Shown: positions 15,692 through 22,737, counted from the first letter of the stretch. The stretch is DNA of 64,000 bases from Litoditis marina (GCA_964036275.1 CAXIWQ010000037.1:1-64000); one strand, 5' to 3'. Notes: a model not told the origin generated them from the letters alone. Numbers and translations are program-made.

Positions 15692-15870
15692 CGATCTAAC
15701 CAATCTTTAATTGCGGCTGGAGTAACCTGATCCGTATTGCCGATACGCAGGATCACCAGCCGTCCTTTTCGATGTGCAGAACGAAGAGTTGCCGGCGTGA
15801 TTGAATTATCGAAGAACTCAGCACACGCTTTCTTCAGGGGTAGGGGCTTATTGTCACGAAGGTCATTCAT
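15499..15870 (-). CDS. xis: Probable excisionase, MerR/HTH17-like
   Basis: 123 residues. PLPLKKACAEFFDNSITPATLRSAHRKGRL, followed by QVTPAAIKDWLDRC, is the winged-helix layout of excisionase-type directionality factors (HTH_17), placed just upstream of the integrase as usual. Start ATG 15870. The remarkable point is a 193-base overlap with the 5' end of the integrase in another frame; the C-terminal 60 residues, Lys/Ser/Thr-rich and low in structure, are coded there. Confidence 0.7.
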   Translation of the reverse strand: MNDLRDNKPLPLKKACAEFFDNSITPATLRSAHRKGRLVILRIGNTDQVTPAAIKDWLDRCQKNTNRPGSTLTEKREPGLSATDLTQSALDAMNLSANSLKKDSPNTSRKNTRRKCTTGDRLK

Positions 15871-16211
15871 CCCGTGAAAATCCCCCACCACCAGCCAGCG
15901 CAGAACGCGACAATGAAGACGAACGACCGGCTTTGCAGGCAATTGATATTCAACCAATCAAGTACCCATAGAACGAAGCCGCGTTTTACTGGCTCAGCTT
16001 TAGGGGCGCTGGTCTGCCAATGCGCTATAGGCAACAGCTGCTCTACAGCGCATGTGTCAGCAAGCCCCTGCAGATAAATTGCGGAAGGAATAGACCCATG
16101 ACGCTTAACCATTGCTCGAGCTGACGCTTCGATCAAACATTCAAGAGCAACGCGATTTGCATCCTGTAATTGATGGTCATTGTGGTTTAGGCGGTGCAAG
16201 AAATTAGTCAT
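15867..16211 (-). CDS. Hypothetical protein with C-terminal membrane span
   Basis: 114 residues: a soluble helical domain, then a hydrophobic segment near the C-terminus (SFVFIVAFCAGWWWGIF), so probably tail-anchored in the inner membrane. Start ATG 16211 overlaps the ParB-like gene upstream. No family recognised. Confidence 0.6.
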   Translation of the reverse strand: MTNFLHRLNHNDHQLQDANRVALECLIEASARAMVKRHGSIPSAIYLQGLADTCAVEQLLPIAHWQTSAPKAEPVKRGFVLWVLDWLNINCLQSRSFVFIVAFCAGWWWGIFTG

Positions 16212-17817
16212 TGCTGCCACCACGCCCAGGATACGTGCTCGTTCGTAATTCGGCCGGTAACCATCCCGTATCCGGAATGTTTGTAACGGCGTACTTAACC
16301 AGCTCAGGCTTTTTCAGATCGGACACTTTACGAGCGTTGTCTTCGCCAAGCGCTTCACGTATTGCCACCATCAGCAAGTCACGGGACACAGACTTGAAAT
16401 AATCTTCAACGTCGAAGTGCTTGCGCAAAGCCGCATATGTTTCAGCTTTATCCAAACCCACAACCAGCGCGCCGCCAGCGCCATTAAATGCAGAGCGCAT
16501 TTCAGTTTTGCCGTCTGACTGGTGCCACAGATACAGAGTTTCGCTTGCAATCACGGCCATGCGGTCAAGCATTTCCTCAAGCGTGGACTGATTGAAACGC
16601 TTAAACAGAGTTTCAAAATCTTCACGTTCAGCATCATAACCGCGCTGGTCTGTCCTGCTAATGCGCAGAGCAGCGGAATGCCGACACAAGAAACTTGCCA
16701 ATACCGCGGCGAGTGCAGTGTGCGTATCTTTTTCGAGTACGGTTGCAATCGCGCTGGTCGCTTGTGCAGCCAGCCGTTCATTGAGCGCATCTGATAGCTT
16801 TAAGTTTGGTTTATCATCTGGGGCGCTGGTCGTTGTTGAAGGTGCCAGTTTTGCTTTTTGCGGCTTCAGCACACCAAGGGTTATGTCGAGGAACCCATTA
16901 TGATCTCGGCCAATTACGGCGCCGGATGAAGCTTTATGCGCCGTTGTGAATTTGCCTTGTTTAGGGGCGATCTGTTCCCAATATGATTTCCAGCCACTTG
17001 GCATATCATCTGCCAAACTGACCCAAGACCAACCATCTTGCTTATGCTCGTTGAGCGTATCCGCAAGCAGATCCGTTGCCAGCTTTTGCAACAGATCCTG
17101 ATCATGTACGACATGCGCCTCACCGAACAGATCTTCAGTAATCCCCCCGCCTGCAGCAACATACTTTTCGATCGACACAAAATTGAGGTTTTTCCGGACA
17201 GCATAATCACTGGCACCAAAAGCAGCTTCCACATTATGTGAGGTGACATACCCCCGCTGTGATAACTGGTTGAAGACGCGTTCCTGCTCCACAGTGTCGG
17301 CAGTGAGCGTGAATGCCCTCACGGTGCGAAATTCAAGTTCACCGCTACGCCATGCATCAATAATAACAGGCGACAAGCTGCCAACCGCCAGCATACGCCG
17401 CACCCGGATCTTGCTCGTACCAAAGCGCAGAGCAATATCATCTTCAGTCATGCCATTTTCATGAAGCGACTTAAAACTCAGATACGTGTCTGCATCATGC
17501 AAACTCATGCGTAACTCATTCGCAGCGAGTGACAGTTCATGAGCAGACTGATCGTCTTCGATGGCAGCGCAGTCGATATTGTGATCTGGCGTGAATTTTT
17601 TGCCTTTCACCAGAAGGGCAAAGGCTGCCAAGCGGCGGTTGCCATCAGCTACGAAATAAGCCCCGTCGATCAGCTTAACGGTTAATGGATGAATTTGCCC
17701 GTGTGCAATTAAGGATGCCGCCAGCTGTTCAATATCTGTATCACGGCCAGTCATTCGCGCATTGATCGGCGGCGTTGCATCATGCCCATATTTTAACTGA
17801 TTAAATGCGATCTTCAT
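16204..17817 (-). CDS. Large ParB-domain protein, 537 aa
   Basis: The N-terminal 110 residues form a ParB/RepB/Spo0J N-domain: a PINARMTGRDTDIEQLAASLIAHGQIHPLTV strand-helix, then FVADGNRRLAAFALL as the GERR-type box. It continues with a KorB/ParB helix-turn-helix region (MTEDDIALRFGTSKIRVRRML, near residue 120), which the smaller ParB-fold protein at 10616 lacks. The long C-terminus is helical. This resembles RepB/KorB-like plasmid proteins, but the gene is not next to parA. It could bind a centromere or act with the adjacent methyltransferase. Start ATG 17817 is where similarity begins; 57 more codons are open upstream. Confidence 0.8.
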   Translation of the reverse strand: MKIAFNQLKYGHDATPPINARMTGRDTDIEQLAASLIAHGQIHPLTVKLIDGAYFVADGNRRLAAFALLVKGKKFTPDHNIDCAAIEDDQSAHELSLAANELRMSLHDADTYLSFKSLHENGMTEDDIALRFGTSKIRVRRMLAVGSLSPVIIDAWRSGELEFRTVRAFTLTADTVEQERVFNQLSQRGYVTSHNVEAAFGASDYAVRKNLNFVSIEKYVAAGGGITEDLFGEAHVVHDQDLLQKLATDLLADTLNEHKQDGWSWVSLADDMPSGWKSYWEQIAPKQGKFTTAHKASSGAVIGRDHNGFLDITLGVLKPQKAKLAPSTTTSAPDDKPNLKLSDALNERLAAQATSAIATVLEKDTHTALAAVLASFLCRHSAALRISRTDQRGYDAEREDFETLFKRFNQSTLEEMLDRMAVIASETLYLWHQSDGKTEMRSAFNGAGGALVVGLDKAETYAALRKHFDVEDYFKSVSRDLLMVAIREALGEDNARKVSDLKKPELVKYAVTNIPDTGWLPAELRTSTYPGRGGSND

Positions 17818-18427
17818 TGCGTAAGTCCTTATCCGCGAATTTGTCGGTTTGATTTCCCCAAACCGTCCAGCCTTCGCGTGGTTGTCGGGCAAACAGATCC
17901 AGCCGCCGTGCATTAGGCGCTGCATACCGTTCAGCTCTTCGATAGAATTCATCTGGCTTGCGGGAATGTTCCCGTCGCGGCTCCGCAATAATCTGGTGAA
18001 TTGCGTTGTCGTATCTCTTTGGCTTGCCTCGTCGGCCGAGCATCACAAGTTCAGCATTTTGTCTGGTTGTCTTTCCAAGACCCATTGCAAAATCATCTGA
18101 GGAAATTGGCTGGAGGTTCCCTAATTTCCGTGGTGTTTTTTTTGTCTTCACCCAGACGAATGCAACCGATGATGGTTTAAAACCCCAAGCACGCATGATG
18201 TTCATGTGATACCCGGCCGCCAATGACGGTGTATTGATCCAGAGCATTAAGTGACAATCTTTTGCCGCCACATCGCGAACCGGCAAAGAACACAAATTCT
18301 CAAGAGTAATCGTCTCATAGTGAGCTTCGGGGGCGCGCTCTAATCCAAGATCCGAATAACTCTGAAACCGCCACGGGGGGTCAGCGGTAATCAGATCAAA
18401 TTTCCCGTCAGGCAATGGAGCAAACAT
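17801..18427 (-). CDS. MT-A70-family N6-adenine methyltransferase
   Basis: 208 residues. The catalytic DPPW lies at residues 16-19 (DLITADPPWRF), followed by the family's LMLWINTPSL, FVWVKTKK, NAELVMLGRRGKP and HSRKPDEFY segments. MT-A70 enzymes move a methyl group from S-adenosylmethionine to adenine N6. In a phage this would mark its own DNA against host restriction, or change regulator binding. It is paired with a ParB-domain gene, an association often seen in phages. It starts by a TAATG overlap with the upstream gene. Confidence 0.9.
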   Translation of the reverse strand: MFAPLPDGKFDLITADPPWRFQSYSDLGLERAPEAHYETITLENLCSLPVRDVAAKDCHLMLWINTPSLAAGYHMNIMRAWGFKPSSVAFVWVKTKKTPRKLGNLQPISSDDFAMGLGKTTRQNAELVMLGRRGKPKRYDNAIHQIIAEPRREHSRKPDEFYRRAERYAAPNARRLDLFARQPREGWTVWGNQTDKFADKDLRNEDRI

Positions 18428-18711
18428 TACGCATTCGCCCCATTTTCCATTTGAAACAACGTACGCTTACGCACAGAAACAACATGACGTGCATCGGTAA
18501 GTTGTTTCTCGTTTTTCAACATTGATGCATCAAGTCTTGCCTGATGCTGGTTGATTACCTTTTGAAGTTTATCCAATTTGGCACGGTCATCCTGCAGTGA
18601 AGCAAGATGTTCTTGCGCTCTCTCCACATCAGAACGCGCACAACCTATTTCCCCGGACACGAAGTCGCTTTCCCCGACCGGCAATGTATTCTCTGAATTT
18701 GTTTGTGACAT
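18427..18711 (-). CDS. Coiled-coil protein, 94 aa
   Basis: From ATG 18711 (GAGAGGG upstream) the protein has an acidic N-terminus and a long coiled coil (VERAQEHLASLQDDRAKLDKLQKVINQHQARLD). No family recognised. It follows the structured leader at 18729-18834 and is the first gene of the tightly coupled run. Confidence 0.6.
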   Translation of the reverse strand: MSQTNSENTLPVGESDFVSGEIGCARSDVERAQEHLASLQDDRAKLDKLQKVINQHQARLDASMLKNEKQLTDARHVVSVRKRTLFQMENGANA

Positions 18712-18728
18712 ATTACCCTCTCTTATGA

Positions 18729-18834
18729 GCGCCGGTGACAGGGAAGCTGCCACCGGCGCAGACACAAACGAGCTTAAGCGGGGGGCATTGCATTGCGCCC
18801 GTTTGTGTATTCTCAAATTAAAACAGATGCCCCC
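18729..18834 (-). promoter_or_regulatory. Structured leader with three overlapping inverted repeats
   Basis: Perfect 9-bp arms 18729-18737/18751-18759 (GCGCCGGTG/CACCGGCGC) and 18762-18770/18800-18808 (ACACAAACG/CGTTTGTGT), and 8-bp arms 18781-18788/18827-18834 (GGGGGCAT/ATGCCCCC). The second and third interleave, so they cannot form together. The region separates the first gene of the leftward transcript from the rest. An attenuator or an antitermination RNA would fit. Confidence 0.5.
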
Positions 18835-18846
18835 TTTAGAGAACGG

Positions 18847-19251
18847 CTATCGATGGAGCGTTACAAAGCACGTATCGAAACTCGCGAACTCTTGGCAGCG
18901 CGTCATAGGGGAGGCGTATTGGAAAACTGATTGTGCAAAAACGGCAGAAGCAATGATTGAAAACGCTGCAACCGACAGAAAAGCAAGCGATGTTTTCACC
19001 TGTGCAGCGGCAACGCCAGCTGCTTTTTCACTATGAATGTCTACCAGCGAAAACGCATCTTCATAGTCACTATCAAATTGATTTTCATAGTAATTACTGG
19101 TAATCTTTTCAAGATAAGCAGGTTGATTATAATAGCATTCACGCTCATCATCCGTCATGCCATACTTTACATGGCACTCATGGCACAATCCGTCATATTC
19201 CTTATAGGCCTCAGACTTTCCACATTTGCATTTCATGTTAAGATTATTCAT
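18847..19251 (-). CDS. First early-left gene: zinc-finger membrane protein
   Basis: 134 residues. The N-terminus carries CKCG and CHEC cysteine pairs (residues 8-26, zinc-ribbon-like), the middle is acidic and Tyr-rich, and a hydrophobic helix (SLAFLSVAAFSIIASAVFA) lies at about 88-106. It is the first product of the operator-controlled leftward promoter, the place of delayed-early or host-takeover genes in lambdoid phages. Function unknown. Confidence 0.6.
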   Translation of the reverse strand: MNNLNMKCKCGKSEAYKEYDGLCHECHVKYGMTDDERECYYNQPAYLEKITSNYYENQFDSDYEDAFSLVDIHSEKAAGVAAAQVKTSLAFLSVAAFSIIASAVFAQSVFQYASPMTRCQEFASFDTCFVTLHR

Positions 19252-19315
19252 CGCAATGCCCTCGCGTTATCCACAGCATCAATTCCACCTGATTTGCTGT
19301 GATAAGCTAACGTAA

Positions 19316-19328
19316 CCTCAATAGAGAA
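19316..19328 (-). promoter_or_regulatory. Operator A, leftward promoter
   Basis: On the minus strand it reads TTCTCTATTGAGG followed by TTACGTTA. It closely matches operator D on the other side of the repressor, which is also followed by TTACAT, suggesting the two control divergent early promoters. Confidence 0.6.
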
Positions 19329-19344
19329 CATATGCAATAAATTA

Positions 19345-19358
19345 TTCTCGATTGAGAA
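19345..19358. promoter_or_regulatory. Operator B
   Basis: TTCTCGATTGAGAA, a nearly perfect 14-bp dyad, 16 bases from operator A; paired operators allow cooperative repressor binding. Confidence 0.65.
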
Positions 19359-19480
19359 CAATTATTTTTGTTTCATTCATACAAAATATGTGTAGGATTC
19401 CCGCATCGCCTTTTGGTGGGCGAAGTAAGGGGTAGGACTGTGACTATAACGACTGCAGGAAATGAAATTAGCGACGGGAC

Positions 19481-19506
19481 AAAAAAAAACGGAGGGCAAA
19501 CCTCCG
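19481..19506 (-). terminator. Intrinsic terminator of the repressor gene
   Basis: CGGAGG (19490-19495) and CCTCCG (19501-19506) around a five-base loop. On the minus strand the stem is followed by nine consecutive T. A textbook terminator, 16 bases after the repressor stop. Confidence 0.9.
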
Positions 19507-19521
19507 AATTAGTTTCTATAC

Positions 19522-19896
19522 TTAAACGTCTCGATGATCAGTCGGTGGCTTTCTTACTACAATCGGCTCGCTCATTGGCTGAGCCTGATCTTCAGCGGCA
19601 AGCAGCTTCGCAAGATCAAGAATTGTCTGCTTCTTTGCAGGAGACATTTGATCAAACATTTTTACAAGCTTTTCGGATTCAGTAGACAGATCTACGCCAA
19701 ACGCCAGCCATGTGAAACTGACGTTAAGAGCATCAGCCAACGAGATAAAATAATCAATCGTTGGCTCTTTTCCATCACGCAATAGCCCGTGAATATACCC
19801 AGGACCGCGACCCGCTTTAACCGATGCGGCACGTTGAGATAAACCTGAATTTTTCACTGCGAGAGCGAGTCGCTCTCTCCAACTATTGTTCTCCAT
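19522..19896 (-). CDS. Phage repressor, Cro/C1-type HTH
   Basis: 124 residues. An XRE helix-turn-helix at about 19-57 (LSQRAASVKAGRGPGYIHGLLRDGKEPTIDYFISLADAL) is followed by a short helical domain, and there is no LexA-type peptidase domain. Repressor release may therefore not be by RecA-driven self-cleavage. It is flanked by operators A/B and C/D and faces the Cro-like gene, so it is the likely lysogeny regulator. Its start codon lies inside operator C, and no ribosome-binding site precedes it; the mRNA may be leaderless, as with lambda cI from PRM. Confidence 0.85.
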   Translation of the reverse strand: MENNSWRERLALAVKNSGLSQRAASVKAGRGPGYIHGLLRDGKEPTIDYFISLADALNVSFTWLAFGVDLSTESEKLVKMFDQMSPAKKQTILDLAKLLAAEDQAQPMSEPIVVRKPPTDHRDV

Positions 19897-19902
19897 AGAG
19901 AA
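19889..19902. promoter_or_regulatory. Operator C over the repressor start codon
   Basis: TTCTCCATAGAGAA contains the repressor's ATG on the minus strand (19896-19894). Binding here would let the repressor limit its own synthesis. Confidence 0.65.
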
Positions 19903-19931
19903 TATATATCAACAGGTTGCGCAAATGTCTT
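19903..19931 (-). promoter_or_regulatory. Repressor maintenance promoter, probably leaderless
   Basis: On the minus strand AAGACA (19931-19926), a 17-base spacer and TATATA (19908-19903). The predicted start site is the A of the repressor ATG. Confidence 0.5.
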
Positions 19932-19971
19932 GCTTTTTTTTGGCACATCCATAATCATTCTCGATCGAGGT
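19930..19971 (+). promoter_or_regulatory. Rightward early promoter with operator D
   Basis: TTGCTT (19930-19935), a 16-base spacer and TAATCA (19952-19957), followed directly by operator D TTCTCGATCGAGGT (19958-19971). The GAGGT at the end of the operator also serves as ribosome-binding site for the Cro-like gene seven bases on. Confidence 0.55.
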
Positions 19972-19978
19972 TACATAA

Positions 19979-20218
19979 ATGGATCTGTTATCTAAAATTC
20001 GTGTGTTCCTTGAACAAACGAAGATGTCCAAAACTTATTTTGGTGCTCTATCAGTAGGGCAACCGGAGCTCGTGGGGCGGCTTGAGAGGGGCGGGGATGT
20101 AAGAACAAAAACTTATGATAAAGCATTGGATTTTATTGATAAATTTGATCCAGAACAACATAAGAAAAATCGTAAAAAGCGTACATCAAAGCGTACTGAC
20201 GTGTCAAAACCTGCGTGA
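19979..20218 (+). CDS. Cro-like early regulator
   Basis: 79 residues, first gene of the rightward transcript and divergent from the repressor. The N-terminal half (IRVFLEQTKMSKTYFGALSVGQPELVGRLERGGDVRTKTYDKALDFI) is a small HTH of the type found in phage antirepressor or Cro genes; the C-terminus is very basic (KKNRKKRTSKR). The assignment to Cro is from position and fold. Confidence 0.65.
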   Translation: MDLLSKIRVFLEQTKMSKTYFGALSVGQPELVGRLERGGDVRTKTYDKALDFIDKFDPEQHKKNRKKRTSKRTDVSKPA

Positions 20219-20281
20219 TGGCTTCTGCCATTGTGGTTAAAAAAGAGTTGCAGTTTATACAGACTCAATCTCTCATTACGA

Positions 20282-20295
20282 TTCTCGAACGAGGA
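20282..20295. promoter_or_regulatory. Operator E
   Basis: TTCTCGAACGAGGA, matching operators A and D, between the Cro-like gene and the replication genes. A weaker match (CCCCGATCGAGAA, 20391-20403) lies inside the small ORF at 20359. Site E may control a second rightward promoter for replication. Confidence 0.5.
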
Positions 20296-20305
20296 TACCG
20301 GAAAG

Positions 20306-20358
20306 GGAAGTTTCGGTAATCAGACGGGATAATCTATGTCCGTTTTAAGGAAACTTCC
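20306..20358 (+). promoter_or_regulatory. Inverted repeat ending at a start codon
   Basis: GGAAGTTTC (20306-20314) pairs with GAAACTTCC (20350-20358), which touches the ATG of the small ORF at 20359; AAGG lies at the edge of the 3' arm. The same design as at parA and the capsid gene. Confidence 0.5.
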
Positions 20359-20505
20359 ATGAAGGAACGCCGGATAATGATCCGCAATAGCCCCGATCGA
20401 GAATCAATTGGTAAACCGGCGTACAGAGTTACATCCGAACCATTAGATTTGCTCGTACAGACCCATGTGGAGGGTCGAGTAACCTCTGACAAAGACGAAG
20501 CGTGA
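20359..20505 (+). CDS. Small hypothetical protein, 48 aa
   Basis: Basic-then-acidic 48-residue ORF between the Cro-like gene and the replication initiator. Supported by AAGG upstream and by the hairpin ending at its ATG; no family is recognised. It could be a small regulator or a leader peptide. Confidence 0.45.
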   Translation: MKERRIMIRNSPDRESIGKPAYRVTSEPLDLLVQTHVEGRVTSDKDEA

Positions 20506-20566
20506 AGCGTTTTAGTCAGAGTCTTACGAGCATAAAATTGAATACCTATCGGTGGAGGTTATCGAC

Positions 20567-21514
20567 GTGACGACGATAACGAGAAAACGAAAAGGCGGAG
20601 GATACACAGTCCTCCCCAATGAAATATTTGAAGATCCGAGGCTAGATTTCGCAGCAATCGGTCTATTGGCATATCTACAAAGTCGTCCGGATAACTGGAA
20701 AATACAAATAACCAACCTTAGAGACGTTGGCCTTGTTGGACGAGATAAAGTCTATTCATTGCTCAAAGTTTTGAAGGACGCTGGCTATATTGAAACAGAA
20801 CAATCACGGAACGCCAACAACCAATTTGGTAAAGTCAGTTATGTTGTAAATGACATAATGAAGATGCAAAAAACCCCGCTTACTGAAAATCCGGAAGCGG
20901 GGAATTTAGAGCCGTTTCCTGAAAATCCGGAAGCGGTGGAAAATGTGGGTTTTGAAGGGGATCCGCTTACTGAAAAGCCGTATACGGAAAATCAGGAAGC
21001 TTTAATAAATAAAGATTATAATAAAACCCCCCTATCCCCCAAGGAACAGCAAAACGCTCCAAAACCGAAGCGAGTGAACTTACCTCAAGCTGGAACAGCA
21101 ACAGAGGATCACCCGTATTCCGTTCGGAAATTTGACCAGCTTTGGCACAACTGGCCTGCAGATCAGCATCCTGACAGCAGACATGCCGCATTTGCTGTTT
21201 TCCAAAAACTTACCGATGAAGAACAGCAACAAGCCGTTGATGAAGTTAAAAAATATATCAAGCACTGCAAGTCTCTGATGAAATTCCCATTGCTGTTTCC
21301 GTATCTGGACAAACGATTGTTTGCCGAGTTCGTGGATGGTCCGCCGGTGAATGACAACGGATATTTTGTGATTGAACGCGGTACGCCCGAATTTTCAGAA
21401 TGGTCGAACTGGTTTCTCGAAACGCATGGCGCTGAGAGTGCTCGGAAGATGCAAGAACTGCAAAGCATTGAACGATCAAAACGTTGGCCACCAAAGCAAC
21501 AAGCTGCCAGCTGA
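20567..21514 (+). CDS. Phage replication initiator, O-like winged-helix protein
   Basis: 315 residues. The N-terminal domain (YTVLPNEIFEDPRLDFAAIGLLAYLQSRPDNWKI... then LVGRDKVYSLLKVLKDAGYIETE) is the winged helix-turn-helix of phage replisome organisers and O-like initiators. A repetitive linker (residues about 104-145) with several (T/P)ENPEA units is coded by the DNA repeats at 20874-21002. The C-terminal region (HPYSVRKFDQLWHNWPAD..., residues about 178-300) is a DnaD/helicase-loader-like segment. I start at GTG 20567, eight bases after GGAGG; the upstream GTG 20552 lies before that site. No replicative helicase is encoded, so it presumably recruits the host's. Confidence 0.8.
   Translation: MTTITRKRKGGGYTVLPNEIFEDPRLDFAAIGLLAYLQSRPDNWKIQITNLRDVGLVGRDKVYSLLKVLKDAGYIETEQSRNANNQFGKVSYVVNDIMKMQKTPLTENPEAGNLEPFPENPEAVENVGFEGDPLTEKPYTENQEALINKDYNKTPLSPKEQQNAPKPKRVNLPQAGTATEDHPYSVRKFDQLWHNWPADQHPDSRHAAFAVFQKLTDEEQQQAVDEVKKYIKHCKSLMKFPLLFPYLDKRLFAEFVDGPPVNDNGYFVIERGTPEFSEWSNWFLETHGAESARKMQELQSIERSKRWPPKQQAAS
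20874..21030. other. Candidate origin of replication inside the initiator gene
   Basis: CTGAAAATCCGGAAGCGG occurs exactly twice (20883-20900 and 20919-20936), with diverged copies at 20970-20987 and 20985-21002. The first copy sits in a dyad, CCCCGCTT (20874-20881) with AAGCGGGG (20895-20902). An AT-rich run (about 21001-21025) follows immediately. Lambda has the same order, iterons inside gene O followed by an AT-rich unwinding element. Confidence 0.65.
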
Positions 21515-21525
21515 AGGACTTTTGA

Positions 21526-21789
21526 ATGAATGACGACATTACCGGCGATAGCGCCCAATCGATTGCAGTAGGCCAGCTCCGCGCATACATCGAACGCGTT
21601 GAAAGACTGGAAGAAGAAAAGAAAACAATCAGCGATGATATCAAAGAGGTTTTCGCTGAGCTCAAAGGTTCAGGCTTCGATACCAAGGCCGTGCGAACAA
21701 TAATCCGTTTGCGCAAAAAAGAGGCGCATGAACGTCAAGAAGAAGAAGCGATGATCCAGTTTTACATGGACGCGCTTGGAATGAGCTGA
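21526..21789 (+). CDS. GapR-like protein (DUF2312)
   Basis: 87 residues. [53 protein letters not shown] is the DUF2312 signature: two long helices with a basic patch. GapR of Caulobacter clamps overtwisted DNA ahead of replication forks and helps topoisomerases. Next to the initiator, this copy may assist phage replication. DUF2312 is largely alphaproteobacterial, which is the best host clue in the window. The stop overlaps the next start (ATGATGA region). Confidence 0.85.
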   Translation: MNDDITGDSAQSIAVGQLRAYIERVERLEEEKKTISDDIKEVFAELKGSGFDTKAVRTIIRLRKKEAHERQEEEAMIQFYMDALGMS

Positions 21790-22148
21790 TGATAACAGCA
21801 GCGGTGATAGTCGGTGCTATCTTTACTGTCGTAGTATTCATCGCAGCAATGTTTTCTATGCCTGCACAATCGCCATTGATGCAAAAGCATTCAAATATGC
21901 AAGGAAAGGCCGATATGACGGCGGAAATTCACAGCTTCATACCCGGCATTGTTGGTGATGGATTTAAAACAAATCCGGACGAAGCTCTAACTTCTTGTGT
22001 CGGTGAATTTACTGCCGTTGTGATTATCGGCATCGATCGGGATGGCAAACTCCAAGGCAATTCATCTGAGGGGCGGCCGGAAGCAATCACGATGCTGGAA
22101 CGCGCTAAACAGATGATCCTGAAAAGTTATGACGACAGTGCAGAGTGA
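21789..22148 (+). CDS. Hypothetical protein with N-terminal membrane segment
   Basis: 119 residues: an N-terminal hydrophobic helix (about 3-23) followed by a small soluble domain (EFTAVVIIGIDRDGKL...). The ATG at 21789 overlaps the previous stop but has a weak ribosome-binding site. ATG 21915, in frame and preceded by AAGGAAAGG, may be used as well and would give a 77-residue soluble form. Function unknown. Confidence 0.6.
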   Translation: MITAAVIVGAIFTVVVFIAAMFSMPAQSPLMQKHSNMQGKADMTAEIHSFIPGIVGDGFKTNPDEALTSCVGEFTAVVIIGIDRDGKLQGNSSEGRPEAITMLERAKQMILKSYDDSAE

Positions 22149-22735
22149 TGGCAAAGAAACCAGTGACGAAACCAAAGGTGGAGAAAGATGTTCCGCTGAC
22201 ACCACAGCAGGAAGTGTTCTGTGCCGAGTTTCTGATTGATCTGAACGCCACACAATCTGCAATTCGCGCCGGTTACAGCGCGAACACAGCGAACCAGCAA
22301 GGCAGTCGCCTGTTGGCAAATGTTAAGGTTCAAAACAAAATCTCCGAATTGCAGGAACAGCGATTAAAGCGCCTGCAGATAGATTCCGACATGCTTCTGA
22401 AGGAGCTCATTGCAGAGAACCGCGCAGATCTTGCGGATCTGTATGATGACGATAATAAGCTGCTGCCAATTAAGAAGTGGCCATTGATCTGGCGCACCGG
22501 TTTGATTGACGGCGTTGATACGGACGAGATCTGGGAAGGTCGCGGAAAAAACAGAAAACTGATCGGTTACACAAGAAAGGTGAAGGTCTCCGGCCGGATC
22601 AAGCGCAAGGAACTGATCGGCAAACATGCGGCGATCGGGGCGTTCAAAGACCGCATTGAGGTTGATGCTTCCGATCCAATGAAGAAACTTATGCAAGAAA
22701 TTTCCGGACGCTCTCTGCGGCCAGCTGAGGACTGA
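22148..22735 (+). CDS. terS: Terminase small subunit
   Basis: 195 residues. LTPQQEVFCAEFLIDLNATQSAIRAGYSANTANQQGSRLLANVKVQNKISELQ is the Terminase_2 (XtmA-like) DNA-binding HTH; the rest is a helical oligomerisation region and a tail. It recognises the packaging site and recruits the large subunit. Start at ATG 22148, overlapping the upstream stop; the GTG three bases earlier is less likely. It stops two bases before the large subunit gene. Confidence 0.9.
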   Translation: MAKKPVTKPKVEKDVPLTPQQEVFCAEFLIDLNATQSAIRAGYSANTANQQGSRLLANVKVQNKISELQEQRLKRLQIDSDMLLKELIAENRADLADLYDDDNKLLPIKKWPLIWRTGLIDGVDTDEIWEGRGKNRKLIGYTRKVKVSGRIKRKELIGKHAAIGAFKDRIEVDASDPMKKLMQEISGRSLRPAED

Positions 22736-22737
22736 GC

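Noticed and set aside
18482..18495. CATGACGTGC match to the late element
   Set aside because: It lies inside the coding sequence of a minus-strand early gene, lacks the flanking GCG and has no start codon downstream in the right place.
19368..19685. 105-codon plus-strand ORF opposite the repressor
   Set aside because: It runs through the repressor terminator and antisense to the repressor gene; no ribosome-binding site or family similarity.
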